Part shown: positions 10,677 through 23,360 of the stretch, piece after piece | Layout of the letters: each line of letters begins with the position of its first letter | Numbering within the stretch: the first letter of the stretch is position 1 | NCBI GenBank assembly: GCA_014706295.1 | Contig: JACSVZ010000014.1 | Span: 72,027,949 to 72,091,948 of the forward strand | DNA: 64,000 bases | Direction: 5' to 3' | Source: Lycocorax pyrrhopterus obiensis | Taxonomy: Eukaryota > Chordata > Aves > Passeriformes > Paradisaeidae | Notes under the pieces: generated by a model | Databases searched by the model: none | What the model saw: the letters and a program-made list of their open reading frames with translations, nothing else | Told to the model about the DNA's origin: nothing | Made by a program: the position numbers and the translations under genes

Positions 10677-12577
10677 TTCCAAAGGTTTTAATTTGAAATT
10701 CCCTTTCTGTGTTATTTTAAAAATGAAATTTAGTCCATGGAATACAAACAGGAGTCTAGGAAGCATACCTTTCTTTTTTGTATGTATATAATTTACCTTG
10801 TTAGTATTTCAGTTCATAAAAGTATCTTTTTCAGCTATTCTCAGACATTTCCCTAAAAACATTGCAGGAATTACTTTAGGAAGTGGGATTATTACTGAAG
10901 CTGTAGGAAAGACTCACCTTATAGGCAATGAAATAAAATTCAGTCTACATTGTCTCCTGTCCCCATAACAACAATATAAGTCTTATCATATAATTTAGTT
11001 TCTGCTCAGGTTGAATATTATGCATTTTATTCAAGGCAAAAATGAAAAAGCTAAATCTACTTATTCTGAAAAAAATATGTAGTACAAATTATAAATTATA
11101 TTATCTCTTTCTGTAATAGCATAAATATTGATCGAACATAAAAAATACTTCCATTAAAAAGATCATCCGTATCTCAGACTCTTTGGCTTTTCCAAAAGTC
11201 TGTGTTTTTCAACTAAAACATCAATAAAGTCTAAGTAGAACAGCTTAAATACACCAATTCAGCATCTTCCTGATTTTATCCTTTCATCCAATATAAACTC
11301 TAGTGTCAAAGTTAACCTAAAATGGAATTTCAAACAGTTTTAAGAAAGTTATACTCATCCATACAGATCTTCTTAATTTTAATTTTCTTATGCTTGGGAA
11401 TGCATTATGCGAAAATGTGTTTTTAAAACCAAAATAAAGAAGCACAGTCAGAGGAGAGAAAAAAGAGAAAACAGAGAAATAATTAGAAACAAGGAACCTA
11501 CAACATATTTTATTTTCAAAACAAATAGAAACCACAGGCAGAAGGCTGTATTTGATTAAATTTCTATAGAGAACAAGACATTTTATTATGCTGTGCATTG
11601 TACAAGTTGTTTCAATAATAAAATGCAATTTAGTTTTACTACCAATGGGCTGTACAGGCTCCTAAAGAATGGACATGAGGAAAATAATACATATTGTTTA
11701 TCATGGTGAGTTTTCAAGCCGTGAAAGAAATTTCAAGCAGTGGTCATCATTGCTCAGCCACAAAAAACACAGCTGGAAATTAAAAGAGCTGCAGAAAAGA
11801 TGAGGAGAACAAAGAGTTTCTGGTTTTCATAATGCACATTTAAGGAAAGTACTGCAAAAGCCTCTTCCTTTGTGTGCTGGGAAGTATTTGGAAGACAGTT
11901 TTGGATTTAGGCTGCCTCACTTTTACAATGAAATTGTCCAGGTTGTCAAAACTACTGTATTGGTCACCTTACAATTCTGAACTATTTACATAAGACTGAA
12001 GAAAATGAATACAGAAAAAGAAAATCTAAAAAAGCCCCCAAGCAAACAAAGCATTTGAATTTGAGAGGAAAACAGATGCTGCTTTCGTTTAAATGATGTT
12101 TTGACCAAAATGATCAGTACGTTGGGAAGGGAGGAAGGACTTTAATATGTAACAGTGTGGGCATTTTCAGCATCTGGCTAAACTGCACCACATCTGCTGA
12201 ACAGTTGCAGCAATGGGATCATTCTGAAATTCAGCAATAGTTAATCTTAAGGTGCCTTATCCAATTCATTTCATGTTCCCTTGGGAATGTGAAGGCTATT
12301 TATTGGCATGATGTGTAATTAAGGAACGGTATGAAGTTTTATTTTTCTGTCATTCTTGATTCTCTTTCCCTGTGTGTAGAAAATAATCCTTCCTGAGTTC
12401 CATCTTTGCCAGAGATACAGTTGGCACTGGAAAAAATGTGGAATGACACGGGGTCAAACACAAAGTGAATGTTGAACAGCAAATCCCAGCAGTGTGCTTC
12501 ACTCCTCCTGTTGTTAAGGAAGCTGGGAGGTTTACCTCTGTGTGGAACTGGGTACAGACTTCTGGTTTCTGCATCCA
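10677..12577. other. unassigned AT-rich sequence, no gene seen
   Basis: AT-rich and without recognisable elements up to the left target duplication of the 12584-13151 LTR. Open frames are short. Confidence 0.5.
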
Positions 12578-12851
12578 CACAGCTGTTGGGGCGCTTTGGT
12601 CACTCGGGGTCCGCCCCCTATCCCTAACGTCATGCCCATCCAATGGGCTGACGAATCTGAGAATGAGGGGCTGTCCGTGGGTGAGGCCCAGGTCTAAGGC
12701 CACCCCCATCACTCTAGAAAGTTCTGTTTAGTTCGGTTGCTTATTGGTTCTCCCTGTTGGTCCCTCCTCTGTACCCTTGTCATTGGCCGTGTGTGCTCGG
12801 GATCCTCCCCCTATCTGTTCACTCATTGGTGTCTATCCAGTGCCACCCCTG

Positions 12852-12859
12852 TTTAAAAG
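12852..12859 (+). promoter_or_regulatory. TATA-like box of the LTR
   Basis: TTTAAAAG lies about 270 bases into the LTR and downstream of four CCAAT boxes. It is 52 bases before the poly(A)-type signal AGTAAA. This is the spacing of a retroviral U3 core promoter. Activity is inferred, not shown. Confidence 0.6.
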
Positions 12860-12910
12860 CGCTTGCCACCCTGGCCCCAGCGGCCATTTCTTCCCCTCTC
12901 CTTTCGGAGC

Positions 12911-12916
12911 AGTAAA
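12911..12916 (+). terminator. poly(A)-type signal AGTAAA of the LTR
   Basis: AGTAAA is a known variant of AATAAA. It sits downstream of the TATA-like box, where the R region of an LTR carries its polyadenylation signal. Confidence 0.5.
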
Positions 12917-13296
12917 CTCCTGGAAGGTTTTATGAAGTGGTCCTCTCCCTTACTCTTTCGCCTCTGGGATTCCTGAGGGACTCAGACATCTGGGTCACCT
13001 CCTGTTGGGCACGCCTGCTGCTGCTGAGCCAGTGCTGCCCGACCACGCGGCCGCCGAGACCCGACACTTTGTGCGTGTCTGCAGGAAGGTCACTGTTGCC
13101 TGTCTCGGGACGACTGCCCTTTGAGGCTGACCCCCTTCCAGAGCAGTGACACACAGCCACGATGAGTTTGGAATAAGTCTTTTTACATTCCTAGGCAGCA
13201 TATCTGCCCAACTTGTTTTAGAGAAACTATCTTCAGACAACTCAAAAAAAAAAAAAAATCAAAAAATCAACGAGAGTTTCAGGGAAGATTATGTGA

Positions 13297-13703
13297 GAGT
13301 GAGTTCTGTGAGGAGCAGCTGAGGGAGCTGGGAAAGGGGCTCAGCCTGGAGCAAAGGAGGCTCAGGGGGGACCTTGTGGCTCTGCACAACTCCCTGACAG
13401 GAGGGGGCAGCCGGGGGGGGTCTGGCTCTGCTCCCAGGGAACAGGGACAGGAGGAGAGGGAACGGCCTCAGGCTGGGCCAGGAGAGGGGCAGGGTGGACA
13501 TCAGCAGGAATTTCCCCATGGAAAGGGTGGTCAGGCCTTGGCAGGGGCTGCCCAGGGAGGTTTGGAGTGCCCATCCATGGGGGTGTCCAAGGAATTCCTG
13601 GAGGCGGCACTCAGAGCTCTGGGCTGGGGACAAGGTGAAGGTGGGGGTCAGTCACAGGTTGGTTTTGCACGTCTTTTCCAATCTAAATGGCTCTGGGATT
13701 CTG
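13297..13703 (+). mobile_element. CR1: CR1 LINE fragment, sense, different subfamily
   Basis: The block matches the avian CR1 3' region in order: 'gaggagcagctgagggagctggg', 'ctgcacaactccctgacagg', 'ctgcccagggaggtttggagt', then 'tcttttccaatctaaatgg' and the terminal 'ctgggattctga'. It differs clearly from the 6.3/16.8/29.0/35.8-kb copies and so belongs to another CR1 lineage. It is 5'-truncated. A run of 15 A (13244-13258) precedes it by about 40 bases. The block lies about 145 bases downstream of the solo LTR. Confidence 0.9.
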
Positions 13704-15645
13704 ATGTTAGGAAGATATTGGTGGTCAGCCACTCTGGAGAAAAGAAGGAAAGGTGATGAAGAAGATGGAAATAATATTATTTCCTAACAGCTTTCCAGTT
13801 CCTTCCAGTTGAACCTGGTCCTTTGCACCTGCATTAAGGCTTATCCCACTGTGATAATATTTATTTTTGCTAGTGCTGATTAAGAACATCATATTAGAAG
13901 AAATGCAGTCAGTTGGCTTAGAGGTCCTGCACAGAGGAAACGAGAGCAGCTGTCCAGGATCCTCATGCTAAGCAGCCAGCACCACTCACAAAACAATTTT
14001 GCTCACAGATACATTGCTGTTACCTGTGGTTGCTTTATAAAGCATTGTGGTAAGTTCTTTCACAGTGAGAACAACTTGCTTTGCCTCCTCTGTGGACCCT
14101 GATCTAAAATGTCATTTTGCACCCAAACGGTTAATTGAAAAGTATTTGCGCTTTAAACACTTTTCAGATGAAAAGTTTTCAGATGAAAAGTTTTCATAAC
14201 AGACCATGCACAACATGATTTTAAATAATTCACATTTTTATTTCGTTATTTAATGCCTGCTGTAAGCAAGAATTTGATACACCCAGACATGAGAGATATG
14301 TGTAGAGTTTACTTTTTAAAAATCCTTTCGTGTGTGTCTCTGGATGTTTGTGTGTAGGAGTGGCAGAAGGAGCCAGAAAGATTTACAGACTTTATTTTCT
14401 GATAAGTCTCAGAAAGGAAAAGGTCAGAATTTTCAGCCACCTGGAATCTAAAAAGCAATAAAATGTACAGATAACTCTCTCTTAAAAGTAATACAGTTGA
14501 ATATTATTTTCATTAGTATCTCTTACTATTACCCTATTTTTTTTTAAATTTCTTTTCCTCCCACCACCACTACATTCAATAGTTTTAGCCCCACTATTTT
14601 CAATAGTTTTAATTTAAACATACTCTTGGATCTGGAAGGTAAACAGAATTTCTTATCTACCTGTTGCCCTGTTTTCATCCCTTTAGTTTCCATTAAGTCA
14701 GTTTGGAAACATCAGACCTTAACTTTGCCTTAAAATTCTGAGGAAAAGCAGAGGAAGATGAAATTTTTCACAACATGAAGATGGCAAAGGGCAGATAGAA
14801 TAAAAAAATCCCCTGAAACAGGAAAAAACACAACCCAACCCAACACAAACAACTTTAAAAAAAAAAAAAAAACCAAAACAAACAAAAAAAACCCCAGATA
14901 AAATTAAATTATTTCTATATAATAGGTGAAAAAAATTCAATTAATATGTAAGTTCTATCAAAAATTTCTACTAATTATAGCAGAATTCCATAGGATTTCA
15001 TCCAATTGAACTCTTTCTATCAGCAATACAGGAAGATGAAAGAGTGAGATCAAGTTCCAATTTCCCATGAAAGCTTTCTCCAAAAAACTACAGCACTGCT
15101 ATTAAAGCAGGAAATAAATACCAAGACAAATTAGCATGCAAGTCTGCCTACAGCTGTACAACTTAACTTCTTGGTGGAAAATTTAAATCAGATTTAGACA
15201 GGCAATCTGTGTTTATTTGTTCAAATAAACCTAGAATTACTCAGAAAGCAATACAGAAAATGAAAACATGATGAAACAGAAAAACCAAAAGGATTGAACA
15301 CAACATTCCGGGGAAAAAAAACCCAGCAAACAATGAAAATCAAAACTAAAGTAAGCAAAACTGAGAAAAGATGATTTGGAAATTAATAAGGAAATAACAA
15401 ATAATAAGTATTTTTGACATTTACAGAAATTTAAGAGTCATTTACTCAGACACTCAGTCTCTTATTTATTTACAATTCATATAGGGAACATCTACACTGC
15501 AAATTACTTGTGGTTGATTTTACTACATTAGGCAATCTATTCCACAACATTTGTTGCAATGGAAGCATGTGGGTGTTACTGCATGGCTGATCAGGTGCAT
15601 TTTACCTCACAATTGTTCCAGCACTGCTTAAAAATAAACTGAAAT
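13704..15645. other. unassigned AT-rich sequence, no gene seen
   Basis: AT-rich. It holds a small tandem duplication (TTTTCAGATGAAAAG twice, about 14161-14192) and the A-rich tract at 14823-14896. No gene is recognised. Confidence 0.5.
14823..14896. repeat. A/C-rich low-complexity tract with A16
   Basis: CAACCCAACCCAAC and a run of 16 A (14857-14872) are followed by CCAAAACAAACAAA-type units. It resembles a short version of the 8.4-8.8-kb A/C block. Confidence 0.85.
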
Positions 15646-15716
15646 CATGGAATTTCCAGAGGTGGAAGGTGGTCACAAGGATGATCACGTCCAACTCCTG
15701 TCCCTGCACAGGACAA
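15646..15716 (-). mobile_element. CR1: short CR1 3'-end remnant, antisense
   Basis: The stretch with 'gaggtggaaggtggtcacaa', 'gatcacgtccaactcctgtc' and 'cctgcacaggac' matches the reverse complement of an avian CR1 3' region as I know it. It is about 70 bases long and diverged, so an old remnant. The terminal repeat itself is not preserved. Confidence 0.65.
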
Positions 15717-16828
15717 AACATAAAAGAAGACCAATTTTTTTTTCACTCGGAATTCACACTCACTTCTCACCTGCATATTTTTAAATGCAAAAATACATTA
15801 TTATGAAAGTTATTTTTGCTCCCCATTGTGCTAAGTTTGTCTGCTGACCAGTATTGTGTATGTATATATTTTATTATATAGATGATCTATATATTATATG
15901 CACCCCATAAAGTTAATTCATTGGTTTTTCAGTGAATTGCAGACCTGGCCATGAATTAACCAATAAGTAATACGAAATAGTACTCTGCTTCTCAGCCTGG
16001 ATTAAATGCCAGCTGCTTTGATCAAACATGTAAAAAAAAAATCTATTACTTCCTACTGAACATAATGTTCTACAATCAACTTGATTGGTATTATGCAAGG
16101 AATTACAATTTCACTCATTGTTGTTGGGAGTGATATATTCCACTGCAGCGTCAACCAGGCCACAGAGATAAGAGGCCTTAAGAGTTTAATTAGAAGGGTT
16201 TTTAGTCTTAAAGATATGCAAAGAAGATTAATATTAGTGGGCTTGAAAGCTACATGGAATCTCTGATGACAGCTCCTGCTTTGAGGCAAATACTTGTTTT
16301 CTAATTAAAACCCACAGTACTAAAAATGCTTTGAAGAGATCTGTGCAGACTTTCTTATTCTCCAGCTGCAGTGACAATCAAAATATTGACACTAATCTGG
16401 ATCTCTGCTCCCAGAGGTACTGAGGGAAACAACTGAGATTTGTAGCTTTTGCCCGTGGAAGTTTCCCCCAGAGCTGGAGCTGTCTGTCAGTCGCAGGCAT
16501 CGCCATCATCCTTCCATGGTCATTACACACAGGAGCCACCACGGACAGAAAAACACATGCATCAGATAATTCTGATAAGAATTTTTGATGAAAACTCTGC
16601 TGTTTCCTCTGCTTGTATTCTAGATGGTAGACTGGAGTGATCTGAATCTATGATGGGAGCCATTGTGAAACTGTAAAAACGTGATGTTAGTAATTAATGA
16701 AATAATTTTGTCACTTATGAGCTTCTTAAAAAAAAAAAAACAAAACACCAAAAGGACACAAAGATTTTGTGAGCTACAACATAGAAGTCTTAAGGCAAAT
16801 GCGCTGTGGTTTATAATGTAAGAAGGTT
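15717..16828. other. unassigned AT-rich sequence, no gene seen
   Basis: AT-rich, including TA-rich DNA at about 15858-15900. No gene or element is recognised. Confidence 0.5.
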
Positions 16829-17307
16829 AGAATCACAGAATGGTTTGGGTTTGGAGGGACCTTAAAGCCCATCCAGTGCCACCCCTGCCATGGGCAGGGA
16901 CACCTCCCACTGTCCCAGGCTGCTCCAAGCCCCAATGTCCAGCCTGGCCTTGGGCACTGCCAGGGATCCAGGGGCAGCCACAGCTGCTCTGGGCACCCTG
17001 TGCCAGGGCCTGCCCACCCTCCCAGGGAACAATTCCTTCCCAATATCCCATCCATCCCTGCCCTCTGGCACTGGGAAGCCATTCCCTGTGTCCTGGCCCT
17101 CCAGCCCTTGGCAATTGTCTCTCTCCATCTTTCCTGCAGCTCCTTCAGGCCCTGCAAGGCCACAGTGAGGTCACCCCAGAGCTTCTCCTCTCCAGGCTGA
17201 ACAACCCCAGCTCTCCCAGCCTTTCCTCCCAGCAGAGCTGCTCCATCCCTCTGACCATCTTTGTGGTCCTCCTTTGGATCCTAATCCTTCTTTGGATCCT
17301 AATCGCA
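16829..17307 (-). mobile_element. CR1: CR1 LINE fragment, antisense, 5'-truncated
   Basis: It begins AGAATCACAGAATGGTTTGG, the reverse complement of the CR1 3' terminus, and continues with the GC-rich body shared with the 29.0-kb copy. Over about 380 bases I find only some four differences from that copy, so both are young. After 'ctgaccatc' (about 17259) the sequence leaves the 29.0-kb copy. There an 18-base unit starting CTTTGGATCCTAATC occurs twice (17272-17289, 17290-17307) and may be older CR1 or local duplication at the 5' junction. Confidence 0.9.
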
Positions 17308-18840
17308 GCTCACAGCTGGAACACCAATTACACAGAAGAGTTAAAAGTACTGAAGAGTGAATACAAGCTTTCCGAGACAGAACTAGTGAGATAAATCTGA
17401 GAAGCATAAGGGGGAGAGAATAAGAGTGACCCTGTCTAACGCCTCTGAAGATCAGTTTTCTAAATGTATTTTGTACTTCTGTCTGAGAGAACAGAGCAGT
17501 ACAGCTTCACGTTCTAATTTTGGAGCATCCTCATATGGAGAGAGGCTGTGGCAGGTACACCTTGTTCATGCTAGACATTAAATAGAAGCCTTTAACAGAT
17601 GTCTGCCTGGCCCTGTGAGTGCTGCTAGTGCTGGAATAGCTTTGGCAGATAAACAGTCATAATTAGATGTCAAACAGGAGTCCCATTTGAGTAAACAAAA
17701 CTTTTTTATGCCACCGAGTGCTCCAAATATTGTACCGTAGTATGTACATAGTGTGTGCCAAAAATGCCTGCTCTGAAAGGAAACAGGATGATAAATATTT
17801 TCATTATGAAAAAAAGGTATGTTTTGCCTGTAAAAACTGTTAACTTTTTTTCTGGGAAGTCTAGACAGCCATGGAAGAAGCAACAGCTCACAAGAACATA
17901 TGTGATTTTTACCTAGGGCAGCTGATATCAGCATGGTTAAAAAGTAACACTTCCAAACAAGACCTGTTTCCGTGAAAAAAAAGCATCAAAACCAAAGAAC
18001 TTAGTCCTAGCCAAAGACAGAAAAATTAAATTTTCTTTTAAAATCAATGTGTGCATGATATTCATGTGAAGACTAATGTGTTTGAAGGCACAGAATTCAG
18101 TTAAAAGGAAGAGGAGAAACCAGCATAAACCCCTCAAAAAGACTTAAAAATGAGCTTAAAGTGATAGCAAAACAGGATGAGAGAAGCGTTTTAGCTATAG
18201 AGCTGGTGCCACAGGGATCCCCACCCATGGGATTACACTGAGCCCAAATGAAAAAATTATCTGCCTGGCAGAAATGGACCGTTTATGCCTATTACCTCTG
18301 ATGAGAGCACCAGATACATGTAAACATTCATCTTTTTATTCTGCTGCCTTTTAATCCAAATTTCTGATTTTACCCGGCAGTGAAGGAAAAGTTTCACACA
18401 GCAAGGGCACGAGGCTTATTTAAAATCTGCCAAATAGTCATAGCGTGTGAAATACTGTTTATCCAAAGCACAATAATTTAGCATCAAGTGGAGGAGAAAT
18501 TCCAATTTGCACAAGACTGGGCCTGGGTCTTATAATGTTTTCAGTGCAGGAGTGGCACCTTAGAGGAGCTGGAGCACACAGCTGGTCCACAAGCAGTATT
18601 TGAGTGACCGTAATTGATGCTGCACTCCTGCTAATCCTTCACCTCCAGGTATGTGTCACTCCCTAGTTCCCTTACAAACCAGAAGCACATAATTATTCTT
18701 ACTAGCTAAAGCACTGGACTGTTAACATAAATTAATAAAGTTATGGAGGAGTTTCTTAGTGAATAATGGTCATTTTGTGTACGATATGATGGGAAAGCTG
18801 CGGTGAAAATGAAAGCAATGGCATCACTACACTTCAGAAT
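17308..18840. other. unassigned sequence, no gene seen
   Basis: Mixed composition, mainly AT-rich, with no recognisable gene. The part around 18280-18530 looks less random (balanced composition, few homopolymers) and could be a conserved non-coding element. Only alignment could tell. Confidence 0.45.
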
Positions 18841-19366
18841 AACAGGCAGGGTCCCCTGGAGCAGTGGCAGAGGAGTGTGTCCAGCTGGGCTCGGGATGTC
18901 TCCAGAGAGGGACACTCCAGGCCCTCCCTGGGCAGCTGTTCCAGGGCTCTGCCCCTCCACGGACAGAAGTTCTTCCTCCTGCTGGGCTGCAACTTGTGGT
19001 GGTTTATTTTATGGCCACTGCTCCCATCCTGTCCCTGGCACCTCTGAACAGAGCCTGGCACCATCCTCTGGCAGCCCTCGGAGGTGTTTGTATGGATTGA
19101 TGGGATCCCCTCTCAGCCTTCCCTTCTCCAGACTGGCCAGGCCCAGCTCCTGCAGTCTCTGCTCATCACAGAGATGCTCCAGACCCCAAATCCTGTCCGT
19201 GGCCTCCCCTGGACCCTGTGCAGCAGCTCCTGGTCTCTGCTGTCCTGAGGAGCCCAGGACTGGCCCCAGCCCTGCAGAGGTGCCTCAGCTGGGCAGGGCA
19301 GAGGGGCAGGATCCCCTCCCTGGCCTGCTGCCCACACTCTCCCCGATGCACCCCAGGGTACCAGGA
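18841..19366 (-). mobile_element. CR1: CR1 LINE internal fragment, antisense, lacking its 3' end
   Basis: The order of blocks ('gtccagctgggctcgggatg', 'ggcagctgttccagggctct', 'agaagttcttcctcctgctg', 'gatgggatcccctctcagcc', 'ctgcccacactctccccgat', 'gcaccccagg') is the reverse complement of CR1 ORF2/3'-UTR. The CR1 3' terminus with its short repeat is missing at the left. That is unusual for a LINE, since LINEs normally lose the 5' end, and suggests a deletion or rearrangement after insertion. A GATA-type tandem repeat abuts the right end. Confidence 0.88.
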
Positions 19367-19490
19367 TATAAAGAGAGACAGAGATTATATATAAATGTAC
19401 ATATAGAGTGAGATAGGGATAGAGGTAGAGATATAGAGATAGAGATAGAGATAGAGGTATAGAGATATAGAGATAGATAGATGTAGATGG
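19367..19490. repeat. imperfect (AGATAG)n / (GATA)n microsatellite
   Basis: AGAGAT, AGATAG and TATAGAG units fill about 120 bases directly after the CR1 5' side. The purest part is 19431-19482. The repeat is impure and so probably only moderately variable. Confidence 0.9.
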
Positions 19491-22400
19491 ATTTTGGTTT
19501 ATCTTGGCTTGCACAGTAGTAGGCTGCTAAATCTCAGGCCCTTCCTGACTCTGGCGTCATTTTGAAGCCTAATTATCGTTAACGTACTAGTAATTATACC
19601 ATGTGTAAAGCAGATTCCAAGTCTCTTCGTAATTAATAATGAACGAGGTGTTTTCATTTGCCTGGGACAAAGGTTATGAGATCAACAAGGAGGATGCAGA
19701 TCCCAGAGAGCATCACCAGCCCTGCCAGCTTCCCCAGCACTGGCAAAGCCCCTTGTCCTCTTGGCCAAGTGATTCAACTATGAATTAATATGGTTGTTCA
19801 CAGCACCACTGTATTAATTCAAAGGGCACGAGACTTGTCACACAACCACATTTTCTTTTACTGTGATGTCATCTCCGTGCAGTAAACTGCATCACTTTAC
19901 TCTGTCATGAATGATGATAATTGTCTTGTTAAGTCCAAACTGCTATGAAATGGAAGTCTCTGTATCCAAAACCCTGTCATACACATAAATCCTCAGACCA
20001 TACCCAGCACTGCTTTGTTCTGTCCCTCTTTCCCATCTTTCCCATCTTTCTCCGTGTCCAGATGCCTTTTGGGTGTTTCCAGGAATTGAAAATTCACAGC
20101 CTTTCTGTTACAGCTCTCGGTCACTCTCACAGTGCAAAAGTGTTTTATTTAATTGTTTATTAATTGAACTACTCTTTGTGTTTTAACATAGCCATTTTTT
20201 ATTTCTGCATAAGTTCATACAGTGTTTGACCATTGAGCAGTGAATATTTGGTGTCCTTACTGCCATTCAGAAATAATAATAAAAAAGGATAAAGCAGAAG
20301 AGGAAAGACAGAGAGGAAACAGGCGAAGGAGAGGAAAGAAGGAGGAGAAGAAAAGACTGTTAGAACAGACTGTTATTCACTGCAGTTATTAAAGACCCAG
20401 AAGAAAAAGAGGATTTTCTACTAGTTGAGCTTGTTTCAAATACCTGAGAACTGGGGAAGACCACGAAAGGCAAGTTTGAGTTACTCCAAACAAACATATC
20501 CCCACTGATTTGTTTCTCTCTGTGGCAACGTGTAGCTGCAAAAGATTTATTCCCAGTCTTTATTCCCCCAGGATGCTGGGCTCTGATCCTCCCTGCTTCC
20601 CCCTGGTTTGCCAAACTTGTCACATTTGGCTGACTCCCCGCAGAGTTACAATTTAACCCAGTGTCCTAAGGCAGCCCTGCGCTGAATAAGGAGAAATTCT
20701 TGGTAGTGCTCTGTTTCTGGTTAGTTTAGTACAGAAATGAAGGAAAAGTGGAAATGTGGCAGTGGGAAGGAGAAAGTTAGAGAGACATAAAAAAAAGAAA
20801 AAAAATCAAGACAGTTTGCTTCAAGTGTGTGGCAAAGATGAGAGAAATCGATTACAGATTAGGTTAGTCTTGGAATTAACATTATTTTGTAAAAGATAAA
20901 CATTTAATTACCAGTGGAATAAGCAATACCTGAGTTTATAGAAAATTCATAAAGTATGTTAAAAAATGTACATCAATATGTTTGAAATGAGGAAATGGAG
21001 TGAATTTCAGAGGCCAAGTTTTGTGTGTGTGGTACAATTCTGTACATTTTGCATTATCTTTTTTCAAATTGTTTTTTATCCTAAACCCGCAAGTTTTAGT
21101 GTCAACATTAAAAGTTATAACAATGAAAATTAAAAACCTAAATTAATAGAGCAATACCCAAAAATTACTTAGGTCTTATTAAGTGATTGTATGATTAAGT
21201 GAAACAATGTTTATTTAAATATAAATAAAAGAAGTATTTATATTTGAATTTCTATGCTTTAGAAACATTTATATTGCCCTTTGGTGACAGAAATGTTATA
21301 AACGTTGTAGAAGCAACTTTCAGCCTGACAAGATCTGTAGGCAAAACTCTCATTTCTGTTGTTGGATTCTTTTGTGAAATTCTGAAACCCATTCAAAGTG
21401 ACAAAAACATCTGATATTCCAGTTTCCATATTTTATAACAGAGGTGTATGTTATGCTTAACCACTGTATCTTGACAAATAGGTTATTAGCTAGAGCGACT
21501 TAGAGGGGTTATTTGGGTTTTAAATTTTGAAAATTGCTATTTCTACATATTCTGAAATGCCATGCCAGACATTGAAGTGCCTTTTATTTCTTTTTCCTTT
21601 TTTGCTTCAGTTGATTTAAAAATAGGGAGGATTAAAGAAATTAGTACAATGGTGCTTAATTAATCAACAAGTAATTTATTAACTAGATATTTAAATTAGA
21701 ATGTGATCAATTGTGATTAAGTTCTAAGAGCAGGAGGTGACAAGAGTTAATCTGAACCAAAATGAAAGAAGGCTCTTTGATATTTTCATATGGTTTGTAA
21801 AAAATCATTTGGGCAAATTAATTTCTTGGGTTGCTGGAGGAAGGTTTTTCTGAAGCTTTTTCTACGCTCAAAGAAGAGGGCAGTTTTGTTAAGGGAGATG
21901 GTAGAAATTAGCAAAACCACAAATGATTTCAGAGGTGTTTGAAGGGCGAGAGAGAGATCAGGCAGAGGGATCATGAAAAATGTAATTAAACTCTCAGGTG
22001 CAATATGTGTCTTGTTGAAAAGGCACAAATTTAAATGAGGATATAAAAGGAAACTTCCCTCTGATTCAGTCAATTTCAGAAGAAGGAGGAAAAAAAGTAA
22101 AAGAGGAAGAAAAAAAAGATTAGGAGGGATGGAGATTCATTTCCTAAAACTGTCAGGGTTCTTGTGCCAGTGGTTCTCTTGATGTTAAGAGGATCATTTG
22201 TGTTACACACGACCATGAATCCAATGGGATTATAAGGAATTAACTCTTAAAAAAGAGAGTGCCAGATTGTACCAAATTAGTGTTTTCTCAAATCCAAGAG
22301 GAAAAGTGTTTTAGGGAAAGGAATCTAGAGTCCCAATATACAATTAGCATTAATTAAAACTGTGCAGTGCTTACATGGCTGATACAAGTTTATGAGGCCA

Positions 22401-23360
22401 ATCTAAACATTTCCATTGCATTACTTTCCAGGGGAAAAGATATTCCTTAAATGTGATTTTTCCAAATTTCTGTCATGCCTAAAAGATCCCTGCAGTTTAA
22501 AATGTTCCAGTTTGTGGCAACCTGATTATTCTCCAGCAGAAGGCCTAGGGGTTTTACATGTCCTGCTTTAGAAAATATTCTACAAATCCAGACATTAGCC
22601 ATGTAGTCTAATTATGAGGAAATATATTGAACCGTAACTGGTCTTTTCTATGACTTTTTGATATTTTCCTGACTGTAAAAGAAATATTAGTCTAGGTGCA
22701 AAATGAGACATATTTTCTGTATGGAGGATACCAATAACTACCATAATTTTCTAGAGTTTCCAGAGGGAGTACATTTTGTATAATCAGAAGTCTTTTTTTC
22801 TTTTTTTTTGTCCACCAGGACCACATGCAAATGAATAGTAGTGAAAATGTTCACATTCGCTAGGAAACAGGCAATGTTTAGTGCAAATATTAAATTTTAA
22901 AAACTGCAACAAACCAAATAAACAAGATAGACAACATTGTCCACATTGTAAAACATAAAGTAATGCAGTATGTCACAATGCCAAAAAAATGTTGGGAAAG
23001 TTCTAGATTTTAGGAGGAGTGTTGCTAATGAAACCTGACTGCTACAGAAAAAGTGAAGTTCAGAAATCATCCTTTGTATACAATAGATGCTCTCAAGCAT
23101 AAATTATGCATTTGTTTATATATAATTCAAATTTCAGTTAGACTGTAAAATTCATCTCTGTAAATGATATATATATTTTATATAGTGCAGCACCAGAGTG
23201 CTACCTTCCAGAAATACAGTCTCACAAACAGCAGCAAAGTGCACAGTCAAAAGACCAAGAAAAATCTATTACTATTAGATTCAGTGTAATTAAGCTTGGC
23301 ACAGCTGCTTAACAGTATGCATGCCATAAAATAAAGGAGTGGGAAAAACAGCAGTGTGGT
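19491..23360. other. unassigned AT-rich sequence, no gene seen
   Basis: About 3.9 kb without an element I recognise. It includes a purine-rich stretch (about 20280-20360) and another at 22078-22125. Open frames are under 100 codons. No splice-supported exon was found. Confidence 0.5.

Larger units (their letters stand above)
12584..13151 (+). mobile_element. solo LTR of an ERVK-like endogenous retrovirus
   Basis: This 568-base GC-rich element begins TGTTGGGG and ends GTGACA. It is flanked by a perfect 6-base duplication CACAGC (12578-12583 and 13152-13157). TG...CA ends with a 6-base duplication are typical of class II (ERVK/betaretrovirus-like) insertions. Sense is plus: CCAAT boxes in either orientation at 12640, 12743, 12782 and 12825, a TATA-like TTTAAAAG at 12852-12859, and a poly(A)-type signal AGTAAA at 12911-12916 come in the order expected for U3 then R. 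About 235 bases of R/U5 follow. No viral coding region remains, so this is a solo LTR. The intact duplication and retained CpG suggest a fairly recent insertion. Frames crossing it on either strand are incidental. Confidence 0.9.
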
